A DNA stretch of 64,000 nt from Ditylenchus dipsaci (taxonomy: Eukaryota; Nematoda; Chromadorea; Rhabditida; Anguinidae), in the NCBI GenBank assembly GCA_004194705.1, contig SADC01000917.1, positions 185,997-249,996 on the forward strand, in the 5' to 3' direction. Under the pieces are notes generated by a model that did no database searches, had not been told where the DNA came from, and worked only from the letters and a program-made list of their open reading frames with translations. Shown piece by piece: positions 1 through 10,624 of the stretch; position 1 is the stretch's first letter; every line of letters starts with the position of its first letter. Made by a program: the position numbers and the translations under genes.

Positions 1-123
1 CTCGTCAATTTCTGGTTTTCTAGTTTGCATGTTAAGGGTAGTTACAATAAAAGGTTCTTTTCCGACTAGCATTCTATACATCAATATTCCAAAAGCCCAC
101 CAATCCGCTTCATAAGAGTAATT
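1..123 (-). CDS. kinase exon: subdomain IX, runs off window edge
   Basis: Translation gives [20 protein letters not shown] followed by GKEPF. The D of ADWW is the subdomain IX aspartate. A TTTTCAG acceptor lies immediately 5' (124-126). The exon begins in phase 0, matching the end of the DFG exon. It is truncated by the window start. Confidence 0.8.
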
Positions 124-3100
124 CTGAAAATTGATAACTACTACACGGGGTTTCAAAATGTTTAAAATAGTCAAAATTGTTAGCTTTGCTCTTTTTGGCT
201 GTTCTTTGTTCAGGCAAAAATGCTTGAAATCAAATATATATATATACCAGTATGTCCGATAGCTTTTTGCCGTTTTTTGAAATTTTATTCGTAATTTGGT
301 TTTTGAATTTCTTTTTTTATTTTACTATGTTCTTAGGGCAACTTTTTGCGCTGAGCCTGATTATTAACTCGAAATTTCTAAATTTTTAACGAAAACTTTA
401 TTAAAAACAATGCATAACACCCTCACAACAACAATTGGCTCTACTGGAGTTGCTGGTGCCAAAAACAGCTTGGTCCCCCCTGTTGTTTTTTTGATGAAAA
501 AATCGTAACATCAAGAACATGAAAAAAATAATCAATTCTAAGTTGATAGTCGGACTTAGCGTGAAAAGCTGCCCTAATAAGATAGTAAAATAAAAGTAAA
601 AATTCAAAAATCAAATTATGAGTGAAATTTAAAAAAACGGCGAAAAGTTATTGGACATACTGGTACTTCGAGGCTAGTTGAGATTTCAGCAAAACGATAT
701 TTGGCAAATTTGGCAACACGAAATTGGGCCAGCTTAACTAAATTATGAAGCATGAATACACTATACCGCCTGACTTTCAAATGCTTTTTAGTAAATTTTG
801 CTTTATAATACAGGGTGTATCACAAAAACTGGTGCAAAAACAGTGAACAATTCAAATTAATTTTTCAAAGCGATTTTTGAACGTAACTGTTATTTTATCC
901 ACTCTTTTGCAATATTTTTCATAGAAAGTAATATTCTTAGCGTGTTTGAGTCTCACTATGAATTTGGCATAGCAAAGAGTGTAAGTTCTCTAAGCATAGA
1001 TCTTTCTCGAACCCAGCAAGTAACAGAACAGAAAAAACTATATATTGAAAAGACCGATTCATGGTTGAAATCAACAATTATACACCGTGGAGGTTTCCGA
1101 AAAAAATCGGAGATCGGCCGGGCAAGAGGTTGCGTATACAAATTTTTTTAATTGGACCACTTTTGTGATACATCTTGTACTTGCTTTTCTAAATCTCGTT
1201 TTTTCCAAATTTCACCCTGGCCTATAACTGCAAATTTTATAGCATAAATATTTTTATTACCATGTTATTAATGATTTCCGGACTCTTGTAGCCCTGCGTT
1301 CCTTGATCTTTTCTAGATTCACCTCCGATAGTAGATAAACCAAAGTCGATCATCTAAATTTTTTAACTCTACATAGTATGTATTCGCGAGCCTTATTTTA
1401 AATAGGTGTTATTATAAGCGATTAGCTGTTTTGGAATGGTGGTTTATGAGAAACTAGTACCTAATTGTTGAATGTTTTCAGATTAAAAAAGTGTATCCAA
1501 CCAATCCGGAATTTGCCACTGCGTTCAAAAATCATGGTCCTTTAAAATGAGATCCGGGTCAAATTGTGGTCTGCCCGGGGGACCTATCAATTTGTTTGAG
1601 GCAAAATTTATGAGAGAACAATTTGTCAGGGCTTGTTAACGCGCTCAAAAACAAGGCAAAATTCGAAAACTTTAAGAATAATTCAAATTTGGCACCTTTT
1701 TTTAAACCACAGGGGATGTCAAAATTTGAATGCCTTATCACTTGAAAACTTTTTTCAGAATGACAAGATTTTTAAGTACTCTGTCAAACATTTTTGTCAC
1801 AATCTAAGCCTTTTCAACTTTTTCGGTATTGATTTATTTATTTTTTCATTTGTATCCAGAAGAGCATGCGAAATAAACAGTAGCACAGGGATCTACTTTT
1901 TCAAAGCCAAAATGTGCTTAAAATGTTTATAAACGGTTAAAATTAGTGTTGGCATCGAGACTAAAAATTTCGAGAATTTCTCGTTTCTCGTCTCGAAAAT
2001 GTTGCCTTTCTCGATTCTCGATTTCAATTTTTCCTTTCTCGTCCAGATTTTCGACATTTTCGAGAAATTTGTTTTGACACGAAATTGTTTTTCTTTTACC
2101 TTACGCACTGTTTCGCTCACATTTTTACTTGTAAGTGCTAGTACAATTGCACATTTATGACAATATGTATCTGTACTTATATTCTTGTTGTATCTGCCCT
2201 CATCATACAGGTATACGTTTGTTCTTCTTTAGGTCCCGTTTCTTGCCTTGGTCCTCCTTTTGTTTTTTCTTGAAAAATTCCTGAGTCCCCTGCTGTTTTG
2301 AAGGTGATCATGGATATGATCCATAATTACAGTATCAATATAACTATAATGGACAGGGAGGACCAAGGCACATTTCAACAAAAAACAACAGGGGGGACCA
2401 AGGCAAAAAAGGGGACCTAAAGGTGAATTAAGCCATACGTTTGTTTTGTTTGTCAGGAGTTCGAAAAAGGACTTTCTGGTTTCTATCGTGTTTCTCTCGT
2501 TTCTCGTCGAGATTCTCGAATTTTTTTGTCGAGAATTTCGATTCTCGAAAACTTTGTCTATCTCGATTCTCGATTTTCCCCAAACGCCAACACTAGTTAA
2601 AATACGATCATAAGGAAGGCAGTGGTCTAAATTTATGGTGGTCACTCAAAATGGTCATATTTCAGCAAACAAAAGTAATTTCACCAGATCTCGTAAAATT
2701 TAGACAAAGCAACACAATTCGGTTCTGAAAATAAACTTTCGTATTGTTTTGATCAAAATAAAGTCAGCATAAGCTGACTTTTGTGGCATCCATATACGTA
2801 AAAAAGCAAAAAAAACTACAAGTAGCTCAGAAAATTCTAACCTTAAACTTGAAAAGGTTGTAGTTTGTATATACCGTATTCTCTCTAATAGAACCACATG
2901 TGGTTCTATTTTTCAACCCCCCTTGGGGGTGTGGTTCAATTAGAGAGTGTGGTTCTATTTTTCAACCTTCTGAAGATATTCAAGCATTGCAGCATACGCG
3001 CATAAATCCTTTTTTTACAATAAAATTCGGACTTGTTCTGGTTTAGGGGGACGCTCATTCATACTATACTTTTTATTGATTTTTGTCGCTTATGGCAGTC

Positions 3101-4573
3101 ATGGTTATATCGATAATCTATATGAATAGTTTAATAAGTAATTTCGTTGATTAAGGTAATTATTGTCACCCTGGTCACCATAATCGACTTGATCAACCTA
3201 AAAAAAATAAATATTTAGTTAAAATGGGCGTCCCCCTCCCCCAAACCAGAACAAGTCCAAAACTCATCAATACTCTAGAGATGTAACTTTATTATTAAAC
3301 ACATTTCTTGCGCTTCTTCGAGATCGATCTCTTGTATCTGCTCAGCCAACTTCTTCTCATCACGCGCGTGCTTCACCTTGCCTCGACCACTCGGAACCGG
3401 TCTAACTTTTTTAAAGCAGTGATGGCGTTGTCCTCACATCCATCGGTGTCATTGGGAACACCGCATGATTCGAATGACTTAATTACGAGCTCCTTCGAGA
3501 GATTCTCCCAGGCTTTCACAATCCATTGGAGCTAGAAGGCCGTCGGCGCAGCTTGAGAGTGTTAAGGGGTGTGGTTCTATTAGAGAGTGTGGTTCAAATA
3601 GAGAGTGTGGTTCTATTAGAGAGAATACGGTAATCACACGAAAATGACTAAAAATAGATAACATATTTTTTGGTAATTTATCAGGTATTTACCGGTAAAT
3701 ACCCATCACAATTAAAAAATAAGGAAATATACCTTAATCAGGCCAGTATATCCATTGTTTTCTGTTTCCAACATGATATTTCAGGTTTTAAATCTCCATA
3801 TAATATTTTATTGATGTGTAGCCATTCAAGTGCAGTTGCCACTTGAAACAAAAATATGCGCGTAAGATCTTCAGAAAATCCTCCTCTGATAGATAGTATT
3901 TCATTCATGTCTTGCCCATTTATATATTCTAACACAGCTCGCTAAATCAAATTTTTAACATCCCCTGGGAACCTGTGGCGGCGAGGCATTCGATAGGGTC
4001 AATATTCCAGATCATCATTTGATAAAGCGCCAAATTTAGAAAAAAACTTTTATTCACACAAGGGCTCATAGGGCCATTTTTCGAAAATCCCAAAAAAACT
4101 GTGCTGATTATGCATTAATTAGTCACGAGTAATAAATCACGAGCGTAGTCTTCAATAATGTCCACTCCAGTCCCTTATTAAATGTTGATCTGGGACATTG
4201 GCCATACCGTAATATCTCGTCGCTATAAGTTCCCGTTCCGTGTTAAAGAAATTTAAATTCAACTCGTAATTGAACGTACATGTTTTGTAGAACGTTGTTC
4301 AAAATTTTGCTGCTCATCTACACATTTAACATTGACAATAAAAGGACATGTAGGAGTAATTTCTTTAATTTGAGCCAGCACTTTCAGTTCATTATTTGCT
4401 GATTTCATTGTTTTCATAGCAAAGAGCTTTGGGTGTGAAGACTTATCATTTTTTAATTGCACTTTGTTAACTATACCAAAGCCTCCTTCTCCAAGAGGTT
4501 CTGAATTTGGAACCATTACAAAATCATCAGGTGTAATGTTTTTGGATGTAAACAGCTGAGATACGAAGTTTAC
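1..4573 (-). CDS. AGC-like serine/threonine protein kinase, partial gene (at least four exons)
   Basis: Four minus-strand exons (4280-4573, 3733-3941, 1261-1353, 1-123) join in phase into most of a kinase domain. In order they give a glycine loop (GEGGFG), the VAIK-type lysine (FAMK), a helix-C region (NELKVL), a hinge (VLEYING), the catalytic loop (YGDLKPEN), DFG (MIDFGLS), the P+1/APE region (GTQGYKSPE) and subdomain IX ([15 protein letters not shown]). The EADWWAFG block resembles AGC kinases such as PKA, PKG and GRKs. The C-terminal lobe continues left of base 1. Introns hold transposons, including a hAT element at 1944-2595 and a pogo-like element at 2874-3630. Odd points are the replacement of HRD by YGD, which makes it a non-RD kinase, and a one-base frameshift inside the catalytic-loop exon. 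The subfamily cannot be assigned from this fragment. Confidence 0.8.
206..663. repeat. foldback repeat in kinase intron, shared with 18193-18672
   Basis: Bases 247-663 begin CCAGTATGTCCGATAGC and end with its near reverse complement, flanked by TA. Bases 206-435 are also closely similar to 18193-18672, so the repeat unit extends past the inverted ends. A half copy of the GGCTCTACTGGAG family, with a GGTCCCCCCTGTTG core, lies nested at about 437-500. Confidence 0.6.
811..1177. mobile_element. TA-flanked MITE, TIR CAGGGTGTATCACAAAA
   Basis: The left end CAGGGTGTATCACAAAA and the right end TTTTGTGATACATCTTG are imperfect inverted copies, each bordered by TA. This pattern fits Tc1/mariner-type non-autonomous elements. 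About 367 bases long, no coding content recognised. Lies in the intron between kinase exons 1-123 and 1261-1353, so at 673-810 and 1178-1260 only plain intron sequence remains. Confidence 0.55.
1261..1353 (-). CDS. kinase exon: DFG and activation segment
   Basis: A 93-base exon of 31 codons with an AATTTAG acceptor and a GTAATA donor. It encodes [14 protein letters not shown], then [15 protein letters not shown] and SPE (in place of APE) are both present, so magnesium binding and the activation segment look intact. Phase 0 at both ends fits its neighbours. Confidence 0.82.
1944..2595. mobile_element. hAT-like element with exact 8-bp target duplication
   Basis: The ends TAGTGTTGGC and GCCAACACTA are perfect inverted repeats. 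They are flanked on both sides by GTTAAAAT (1936-1943 and 2596-2603), an exact 8-bp duplication typical of hAT transposition. The interior is rich in TTCTCGATTCTCG-type repeats. A second foldback is nested at about 2223-2433. No transposase is visible. Confidence 0.8.
2223..2433. mobile_element. foldback of the GACCAAGGC family nested in the hAT element
   Basis: Arms share TTTAGGTCCC at the outer end and GCCTTGGTCC inside. The flanks repeat ATACGTTTGTT on both sides (about 2212-2222 and 2435-2445), suggesting a target duplication. It lies wholly within the hAT element at 1944-2595, so it inserted later. Related cores occur at 30747-31001 and 43001-43146. Confidence 0.55.
2874..3630. mobile_element. 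pogo-like non-autonomous element 1 (core GGTTCT)
   Basis: The TIR CCGTATTCTCTCTAATAGA is flanked by TA on both sides. Just inside the left TIR is the palindrome AGAACCACATGTGGTTCT. The half-site GGTTCTAT or GGTTCAA recurs in three copies near each end, spaced by AGAGAGTGT. The minus strand at about 3385-3540 encodes a pogo/Tigger-like transposase C-terminus. Lies in the intron between kinase exons. Confidence 0.8.
3385..3540 (-). pseudogene. pogo/Tigger-like transposase C-terminal fragment
   Basis: Reads [20 protein letters not shown] then [12 protein letters not shown]. The pattern W-x-x-x-A-W followed by SFxxCG and (S/C)ED is the usual tail after the DDE domain of pogo/Tigger transposases. 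The DNA-binding and catalytic domains are absent, so the element is an internal-deletion derivative. A homologous tail occurs in the element at 11718-12343. Confidence 0.65.
3733..3941 (-). CDS. kinase exon: hinge to catalytic loop, with one-base frameshift
   Basis: Encodes [14 protein letters not shown] and [20 protein letters not shown], followed by DLKPE. The frame then breaks: the next codons make sense ([16 protein letters not shown]) only if the run AAA near 3776-3780 had one more A. The acceptor is GATTTAG and the donor GTATAT. The shift sits in a homopolymer and the downstream frame is well conserved, so a sequencing error is more likely than a real mutation. Confidence 0.75.
4280..4573 (-). 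CDS. kinase exon: glycine loop, VAIK lysine and helix C
   Basis: Begins after TTTCAG with [18 protein letters not shown], then [35 protein letters not shown] and [14 protein letters not shown]. The CPFIV segment before the hinge is typical of AGC kinases. The 3' end is placed at a GTACGT donor, in phase with the next exon, but this junction is the least certain of the four. Confidence 0.75.
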
Positions 4574-4679
4574 CTGAAAGAACATTCAAAGTTAGAAAAA
4601 TATTTTATGACAGTAGCTACGAAAAATTTTTACTAGGATTTTTAAGATTATTACAAATATTAATAGTTTTTATAGAGGC

Positions 4680-4857
4680 TTGTTTCTCTCTGATAGAGCG
4701 GCATGTCGCTCTACTTTTAACTTCTAAATTTTGACTTGTTTTCAACCTCTGAATTTTAATTTTGACTCCACTTTGAAAATGCAATAAAACATAGTTTACC
4801 CCCTACCCCTGCCGCTCTATTTAAATAGAGAGAGCTGCTCTATCATAGAGAATAAGG
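4680..4857. mobile_element. decayed pogo-like MITE (core CGCTCTA)
   Basis: Contains the palindrome-like AGAGCGGCATGTCGCTCT near the left end and GCTCTATCATAGAGAATAAGG next to TA at the right. The organisation matches the elements at 2874 and 11718, but the outer CCGTAT is degraded on both sides. Confidence 0.5.
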
Positions 4858-4928
4858 TAATTTTAAAAATTTGAAAAAAAATTCAAAAGAAAAAAGATAA
4901 GCTGGAAAACAAGGGTGAAAGAGCTTAC

Positions 4929-4965
4929 CTGTTTCTCTTCAAAAAAATTATATTTCTTCCAAGGT
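4929..4965 (-). CDS. possible upstream kinase exon end
   Basis: A CAG|GTAAGC donor ends a short reading KKYNFFEEKQ that joins in phase 0 to VNFVSQLF of the next exon. No convincing acceptor was found, and an in-frame stop lies just upstream unless one base is miscalled. It also abuts a dispersed repeat motif at 4979. Offered only as a candidate. Confidence 0.3.
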
Positions 4966-5039
4966 TTTCACACCATCAGGTAGCCCTGTGATTCTTTTTT
5001 CTGATGAATATTATTTATTGCATTATCTAACAAAAATGT

Positions 5040-5226
5040 TAAAGGACCATAGCCGTCGTCGACAACGAGAATTCCAAATGTTTGAATTCGCGCGGGACAG
5101 TTCTCTTTCGTCTTTTGACTTGCTTCGAATGACTCAAAAGAGTAAAATGAAAGACGAAATAGAACTGTCCCGCGCGAATTCAAACATTTGAAATTCTCGT
5201 TGTCGGCGACGGCTATGGTCCTTTTA
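5040..5226. repeat. foldback of the AAAGGRCCATNGCC family, copy 1
   Basis: Near-perfect inverted arms begin AAAGGACCATAGCCGTCG and contain CGCGCGGGACAGTTCT, with a short loop around 5125-5140. The outer sequence matches the foldbacks at 18288-18538 and 23721-23953. The palindrome creates open frames on both strands that are not genes. Confidence 0.7.
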
Positions 5227-6852
5227 ACAATAAGGTTAACGTATTAACCAATTGTGACAATTGTTGTGACACTTTCGTACCTCGACCTTATTGATTTACA
5301 TTTTTTTGAGATAATGCAATAAATTCACTAGAAAGTAGAATCGCAGAGCCATCTGATGGTGTAAAAGCTTCAGAAAAATATGAAATTTTTCGGGATAAAC
5401 AGCCAAACAAAAATGTGCGCCAAAAAAAGTATTGTCTCTTTTTTACCCATTTTAGCCTCTCCAACATGGAAAAAATTGTTTTAGCGCTCGGAAGATCAAT
5501 TTTACTGAGAAAATTTCACCAAAATTGACTTTTTGCATTATATGACCAAAGCGAATGCTTGAAAAAAAATTATTGATACCATGTTTTTATGACACGAGCT
5601 GAGTAAAACATGAAATCTTTGCTCATGAGTTTTATTCGGATTCACGCTGCAAGTAAGCTCGTGTACGCATCTCTAACCTTTCGATCTTACGACTCAAGGT
5701 ACTTCAACCAAAAAGCTTCCTGATACGCTCAAAGCTCCTTCAAGTTCAAGATGCGTCGTGTCGTGAAATTTTGACGGGTCGGTCACCCTAATCATTTATT
5801 TGAGACAAATTGAGACAAGTTCGAAAAGTTGCTGCAATTCGCTTCTTCATCAATATGGCCGGCCAGGTCTTCCGGAATTCGCTCTACCAGTTGATTATAT
5901 TCGAGCATCTATTTTTTTAGATAGACAGCTAAACAAATATAAAAAAAGTTACGGTATTTAAGACAGTTAACAATGAGCAAATTAAGACGATGTGAAGGCA
6001 ATAAAACTAATTCAAATTCATAATCCAAAAAAAAGGAATTTTTGATCAAACGGTTTTCGATTACCGTATGTTCTCCCGTAAAAGAAGAATACCCTCTCTA
6101 ATAAAGGCCCCGTCAATGACCTATATCTCAGCCGGAAAAAACGTTGCAAATCTGTTTTAGATGTATAAGCATGATTTACGAAAAATTACCACAACCAAAC
6201 CACCAACCAATACCAAAAACAACCAACCCCCTTATATTTGAGCATCTATTTACATTTTGTTTTGAGCGTCGTAAATAAATATTATTTATATTTTATTTTG
6301 AGCGTCGGAAATAAATATTTAATAAAATTTCACAAGCTCTAAAGATTTGTTCAATTTGTTAAAAAAAAAGTAGGTTACTCAGCCTGCCCTAACACCGCGG
6401 AATTGCTAGTTCTAATCAAATTATAAAATATTAATTTTTTATAATTCTTTTTTTTTTATCACACACTCAAAATTTTGTATTAAGAAGTAAGTAAAGCAAA
6501 CATACAACATTTTGATGTTGTTTTGCTGTATCTGAAATAAAAACATTTAATTTTGTTATCAAAATATGTTAGTGAATCAAAATTTTGTGTGATACAGTAA
6601 ATATATGGCAGGAATTCGTAAGCCAGTCCAAGCTCCAAATGATGTTTTAACCATTTCTAACGCTTTTTCGTGCAGTGAGAACTATAAAAATGTAAAAAAA
6701 AACGGTTCTTTTCACTTATCGGGACCCCCCCCCTGATTCATGCCCCTTTATTGATACCAAGATAAAGGGGGGGGGGATGGTCCCGATAAGTAAAATAACC
6801 AAAAAAACTTCTCGCTTGATGTTTTTCAAAAATATTTAAACTGCCTTGGTCG
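5227..6852. other. non-coding stretch with repeat fragments
   Basis: No gene recognised. A pogo-like left end (CCGTATGTTCTCCC) starts at 6064 next to TA, with no matching right end. A palindrome at about 6712-6795 pairs CTTATCGGGACC with GGTCCCGATAAG around runs of C and G. The rest is AT-rich with poly-A and poly-T runs. Confidence 0.5.
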
Positions 6853-7061
6853 CAGGGTGGCCATATCGTTTTTTGAAAAAGGGGGCATGCGATCGAAAAA
6901 GGGGGCATTTATAATGAAAAAGTTCCAAAAAGGGGGCATTTTATAATTTTTCAGGGGGCATTTATAACTTCATGCTTTTATGCCCCTTTTTCAAAAAAAG
7001 GGGGGAAAATTTTTTGAAAAGGGGGAAAATTCTCCCTAAAGGGGGCATTATGGCCACCCTG
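6853..7061. mobile_element. hAT-like MITE, TIR CAGGGTGGCCATA
   Basis: Perfect inverted ends CAGGGTGGCCATA and TATGGCCACCCTG. The flanks are CTTGGTCG (6845-6852) and CTTGGTCT (7062-7069), a 7/8 match consistent with an 8-bp hAT duplication. The interior carries several AAAAAGGGGGCAT repeats in both orientations. Confidence 0.72.
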
Positions 7062-8246
7062 CTTGGTCTCCTGTAGTTTTTGGTCAATTTTTGCCTTGGT
7101 TCCCTCTATTGTTTTTGGTCATTTTTTGGTATTTTACGATGTTTTGGTCACCGGATCTTTGCATAGAGAGCTTCTTTATGCATTTTTGATGAAGAGTCTT
7201 GCTCGGAATCATGTCTAAAGTAAGCGCGCATCTCTAACTCTAGAAATGGTTAAAAACATTATTTGGACCTTTGACTGGATTACGAATTTTAGGCAAATAT
7301 ACCCTTAAGCAGTGCCGCAACTTAAACTTTCTGAAGGAGAGGAGGTAGATTGGTAACCACACCTATGACATCCACCCCCCCCCCCCACCAAATTGCGACC
7401 CTGTCCTTAAGTATACATTATATGCATCTCATTTTTGATTGACTAGTCAGTGCATAGCAAAGGTGAGTAGATCAAATCAGACCACCGAAAATCAGGTCAA
7501 GATCAGATCAACATGACAAAATTTTGGCCCGGACTGGGTTGATCAGAATCCTCCCCAAAATAATGTTTTTTGACCCTAGTATAGAAACCCCCCCCCCTAA
7601 AAATTTTCTTTTTCAAACTTAAGTAAAGAGCACCAAATATATGTCCCAGACCCAGAAAAAAATGCATGAAACAGTTATTAGTCAAAAATTCCGTACGCTG
7701 GCCTACCCCCGAGCCTAAGGGCTAAGCCTAAACTTGTTGTTCCAAAGGGTATTTGCAGCGATTTGGGAGGGTCAGATTTTAGGGGGAAGGGTATTCTGTA
7801 CTAGCGCCTGTTTTTTATGTTTTAGCACTTTTAACATGCATAAAACACGTTTATAAGACTCATCCAACTTTTTTTTTAAATCTTCTTAACCAAGAATTGA
7901 CTTTTTATCTTGGGGACCACAGTAAAGGGGGCTAGGGGAGACTTGTCAAAAACGAATTTTGTCAATACGCAAAACGATATTTGGCAAGCCGAAATTTGTT
8001 GCTAAACAAGTAGGTAAGCATATGCTTAGCATTATTGGCAACTAAAATGTTGTAAAAATGGTTTAGGGCGGCTTTTAACTAGTCAACGTAGTGTCCTCAT
8101 GCCCTCAACAGCTCAGTTAAGGTTGCCAAACATCGTTTTGACAAGTTTCGTTTTTGACAAGAATCCCCTAGCCGTAAAAAGTACTGGATGGTTGAATCGT
8201 CCTCAAAAACGCATATCGGATACTTTCCGTGTAAGACAATTTTTAC
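7062..8246. repeat. repeat debris, including a GGCCTACC-CCTAAG dispersed repeat
   Basis: Bases 7690-7790 (GCTGGCCTACCCCCGAGCCT and then CCTAAACTTGTTGTTCC, AGCGATTTGGG) match 38028-38280 and, in part, 41468-41510. No coding sequence is recognised. Runs of C occur at 7376-7388 and 7590-7598. Confidence 0.4.
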
Positions 8247-8349
8247 CTGCTTTGTCCTCCGAATTTCTAAGCTCCTTGATCCTTCTAACTGAATGAGCAT
8301 TTTGTGCAAGTAATAATAGTATAACAGACACAATTGTAGTTAGCAACAT
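8247..8349 (-). CDS. candidate first exon with signal peptide
   Basis: An ATG at 8347-8349 opens MLLTTIVSVILLLLAQNAHS followed by VRRIKELRNSEDKA, ending at a GCAG|GTAAAA donor. The hydrophobic stretch followed by a polar, cleavable-looking AHS motif resembles a secretory signal. No homologue or downstream exon was recognised. It could belong to a small secreted-protein gene or be chance in AT-rich DNA. Confidence 0.3.
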
Positions 8350-8564
8350 TTTAGTCTTTTTTCTAATTTTTTTTGTCGTTCTTTGATTTTTCCTTGTCTA
8401 AAAGTTTAATTCAAAAAAGGTCTAAATATGAATTGAAAACTAATGTCTCTCAAAATTCCCCATCATTATCCAAATTTTTGCAAATCATCTAATTTCCTAC
8501 CTTACCTTGCCTACACCCATCTCACCAAATTTTGTCACATGGTCATGCTCGTTCACGCCCTAAC

Positions 8565-8715
8565 TATACTTGCACGCTCGCCAAAAATAAAAAACCGGGC
8601 CGGCGCTTTTTCATTTGCACCGCCGGCTGCAGTTCGGGTCATACAAATTTTGGCCGCCAGCGCTCCAACTTGGCCAGGCGGCGCTCGTGCAGCGCCGGTT
8701 TTGCGTGCAAGTATG
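8565..8715. mobile_element. GC-rich hAT-like MITE, TIR YATACTTGCACGC, copy 1
   Basis: Inverted ends TATACTTGCACGC and GCGTGCAAGTATG. The flanks GCCCTAAC (8557-8564) and GCCCTAAT (8716-8723) match 7/8. The interior is unusually GC-rich (CCGGGCCGGCGC, GCGCCGG) against AT-rich surroundings. Same TIR as 10625-11387 and 13445-14160. Confidence 0.78.
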
Positions 8716-9136
8716 GCCCTAATTCTTTGTGAACACCAAATTTCAATAAAAAGATAAAAATAAAGAGTATTTTTCATAATTCAACTGGGCGGATTTCGTA
8801 TTCGATTTTTTTTTGCAAAATTCATTCTTTAATTTTTTTTGTTTCAGACCCTTAACATCACTTTTAGTTAAAAAAATTAAAGTAGGAAAAAACGAAACAA
8901 AAAATCACTGGAAAATAAAGCTATTTGCTGCCTTTAAGGAGAAGCTTTATAATTTTGCAGTTTTTTGCAGTATGTGCCGAACATCGAAAATTGGAAATTG
9001 ATTGTGCTGGCTTTTTTTAAAAACACCTACGATGCTATGAGTACGACTAAATCAGTTTAGCTAGTTTTTTCAAAAGATTCCAAGCTGTAGCCGTCCAAAG
9101 TTTGTTACTCAGAAAAAGCAGTAAAACAGCTCATGC

Positions 9137-10419
9137 CAGAGGTGGGCAAAGATCAGATCGATCTAGATCAGTTCAGATCAGATTGATCTGAACTAATCTG
9201 ACAAATATTATTGTCAAAATTGAAAATTTCTGGGGAATTCAAATTTTTAAGTCTGAAAACAACTTGTATTTGGTTGTTACACTTTTCGACCCTGAAATGG
9301 TGCTTTTTCTGCCAGAAAATGGCACTTTCCTGCCGGAATTTTAAAATCTTTTATTCTCAGGGTTTCCTTATCATTTTTCAAATTTTTTCTGACCAACGTG
9401 TAGCCCAGAATCTCAGCTTTCTAACAAGCTATTAACTGACTGAATGAAGTTTCAAAAAATTGGAGAAAAAGTCTTTTGATGAAACAATTTTGAAAAAAAT
9501 GGAGTTGTAAATTAAACAATTTTATTTTGAAAAAAATTGTTTCATCAAAAGACTTTTTTCTCCAATTTTTTGAAACTTCATTTAGTCAGTTAATAGCTTG
9601 TTAGAAAGCTGAGATTCTGGGCTACACGTTGGTCAGAAAAAATTTAAAAAATGATAAGGAAACCCTGAGAATAAAAGCTTTTTAAAATTTCCGGCAGGAA
9701 AAGTGCCATTTCCGGCAGAAAAAGCGCCATTTCAGGGTCGAAAAGTATTTCAACCCTCGTATTTCTCAGAATCCCATTCCAGAAAGGCCAAAAAGCACTG
9801 AAAGTAAGTTTTTTGGCGTTTACAAATAGGGGAGTAAGCTTTTTGCAAAAATTCTATCGCACGCATCAGTTTTTCCGTTTGGTCGACTCAATGGCTAAAA
9901 ATTTCACCCTTAAGTAGCCAAAAGCCACTGAAAATTGATTTTTCGGGGGTTCACTAAAGGGGTGGTGAACTTTTGGGAAAAATCGAGAATCCCACTCAGA
10001 TTAGCTAAATTGCACCTGGTACCATTCAGAACCACCCAAAACAACCCTAAACTGGTTCGGAGTTGTAAATTACTTGTTAAGCATGGTCTAAAGTTGTTTA
10101 GGATGGTTTTGAATGGTTTTAGGGTGGCATTCTAAGCCAATCAAACAAAGAAATATGATAAGCGCAACCGAATTTTCGCAAAAATTTCACCCATATCATT
10201 GCGTATATCCCCGAAAAACCAGTGGTTATATGCACTACGGGGTGAGATTCTGAGCAATCCTAGTCATCTTCTGACTATAAAGTTTGAGTCCCCGCAAAAT
10301 TTTGATGTAAAATGCAAAATTTAGCTATTTTTCAACTATATTTGTCATGTAGATCGCATCTGATCTTTGGCCATCTGAACTGATCTGGTCTCGATCGATC
10401 TGATCTTTGGCCACCTCTG
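9137..10419. mobile_element. hAT-like element, TIR CAGAGGTGGGCAAAGATCAG
   Basis: The left end CAGAGGTGGGCAAAGATCAG is mirrored at the right (CTGATCTTTGGCCACCTCTG). The CAGNGGTGGGC start is typical of hAT. The ends carry repeated GATCTGATC-type subterminal motifs. An internal palindrome occupies 9286-9747. Flanks share CATGC but not a full 8-bp duplication. Confidence 0.65.
9286..9747. repeat. large palindrome inside the hAT-like element
   Basis: Two arms of about 220 bases (9286-9505 and 9530-9747) are nearly perfect inverted copies around a centre near 9517. They carry the dispersed GTAGCCC-AATCTCAGC motif at 9400-9432 and its inverse at 9592-9628. Open frames on the two strands are mirror shadows. 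Confidence 0.75.
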
Positions 10420-10624
10420 GCATGCAAAGTAAAAAAATGATGATATGTTAAAAAGCATAGTTTTGTCATAGCTTATTCGAAGCAAAATTAGTTGCTCTTT
10501 CTCACAAGAAAATCCTGCAAAATTTTAATGATCATGCCACCAATCTTTTTTTTGTCCATAAAGTTAAGATAATCATTAAAGTTCATATCGCATTCATTAT
10601 GAAGCAACAAAATAGCATCCGAAT

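Noticed and set aside
1270..1300. Another copy of the GTAGCCCTG motif
   Set aside because: Here the string encodes GYKSPE in the kinase activation segment; the resemblance is coincidental.
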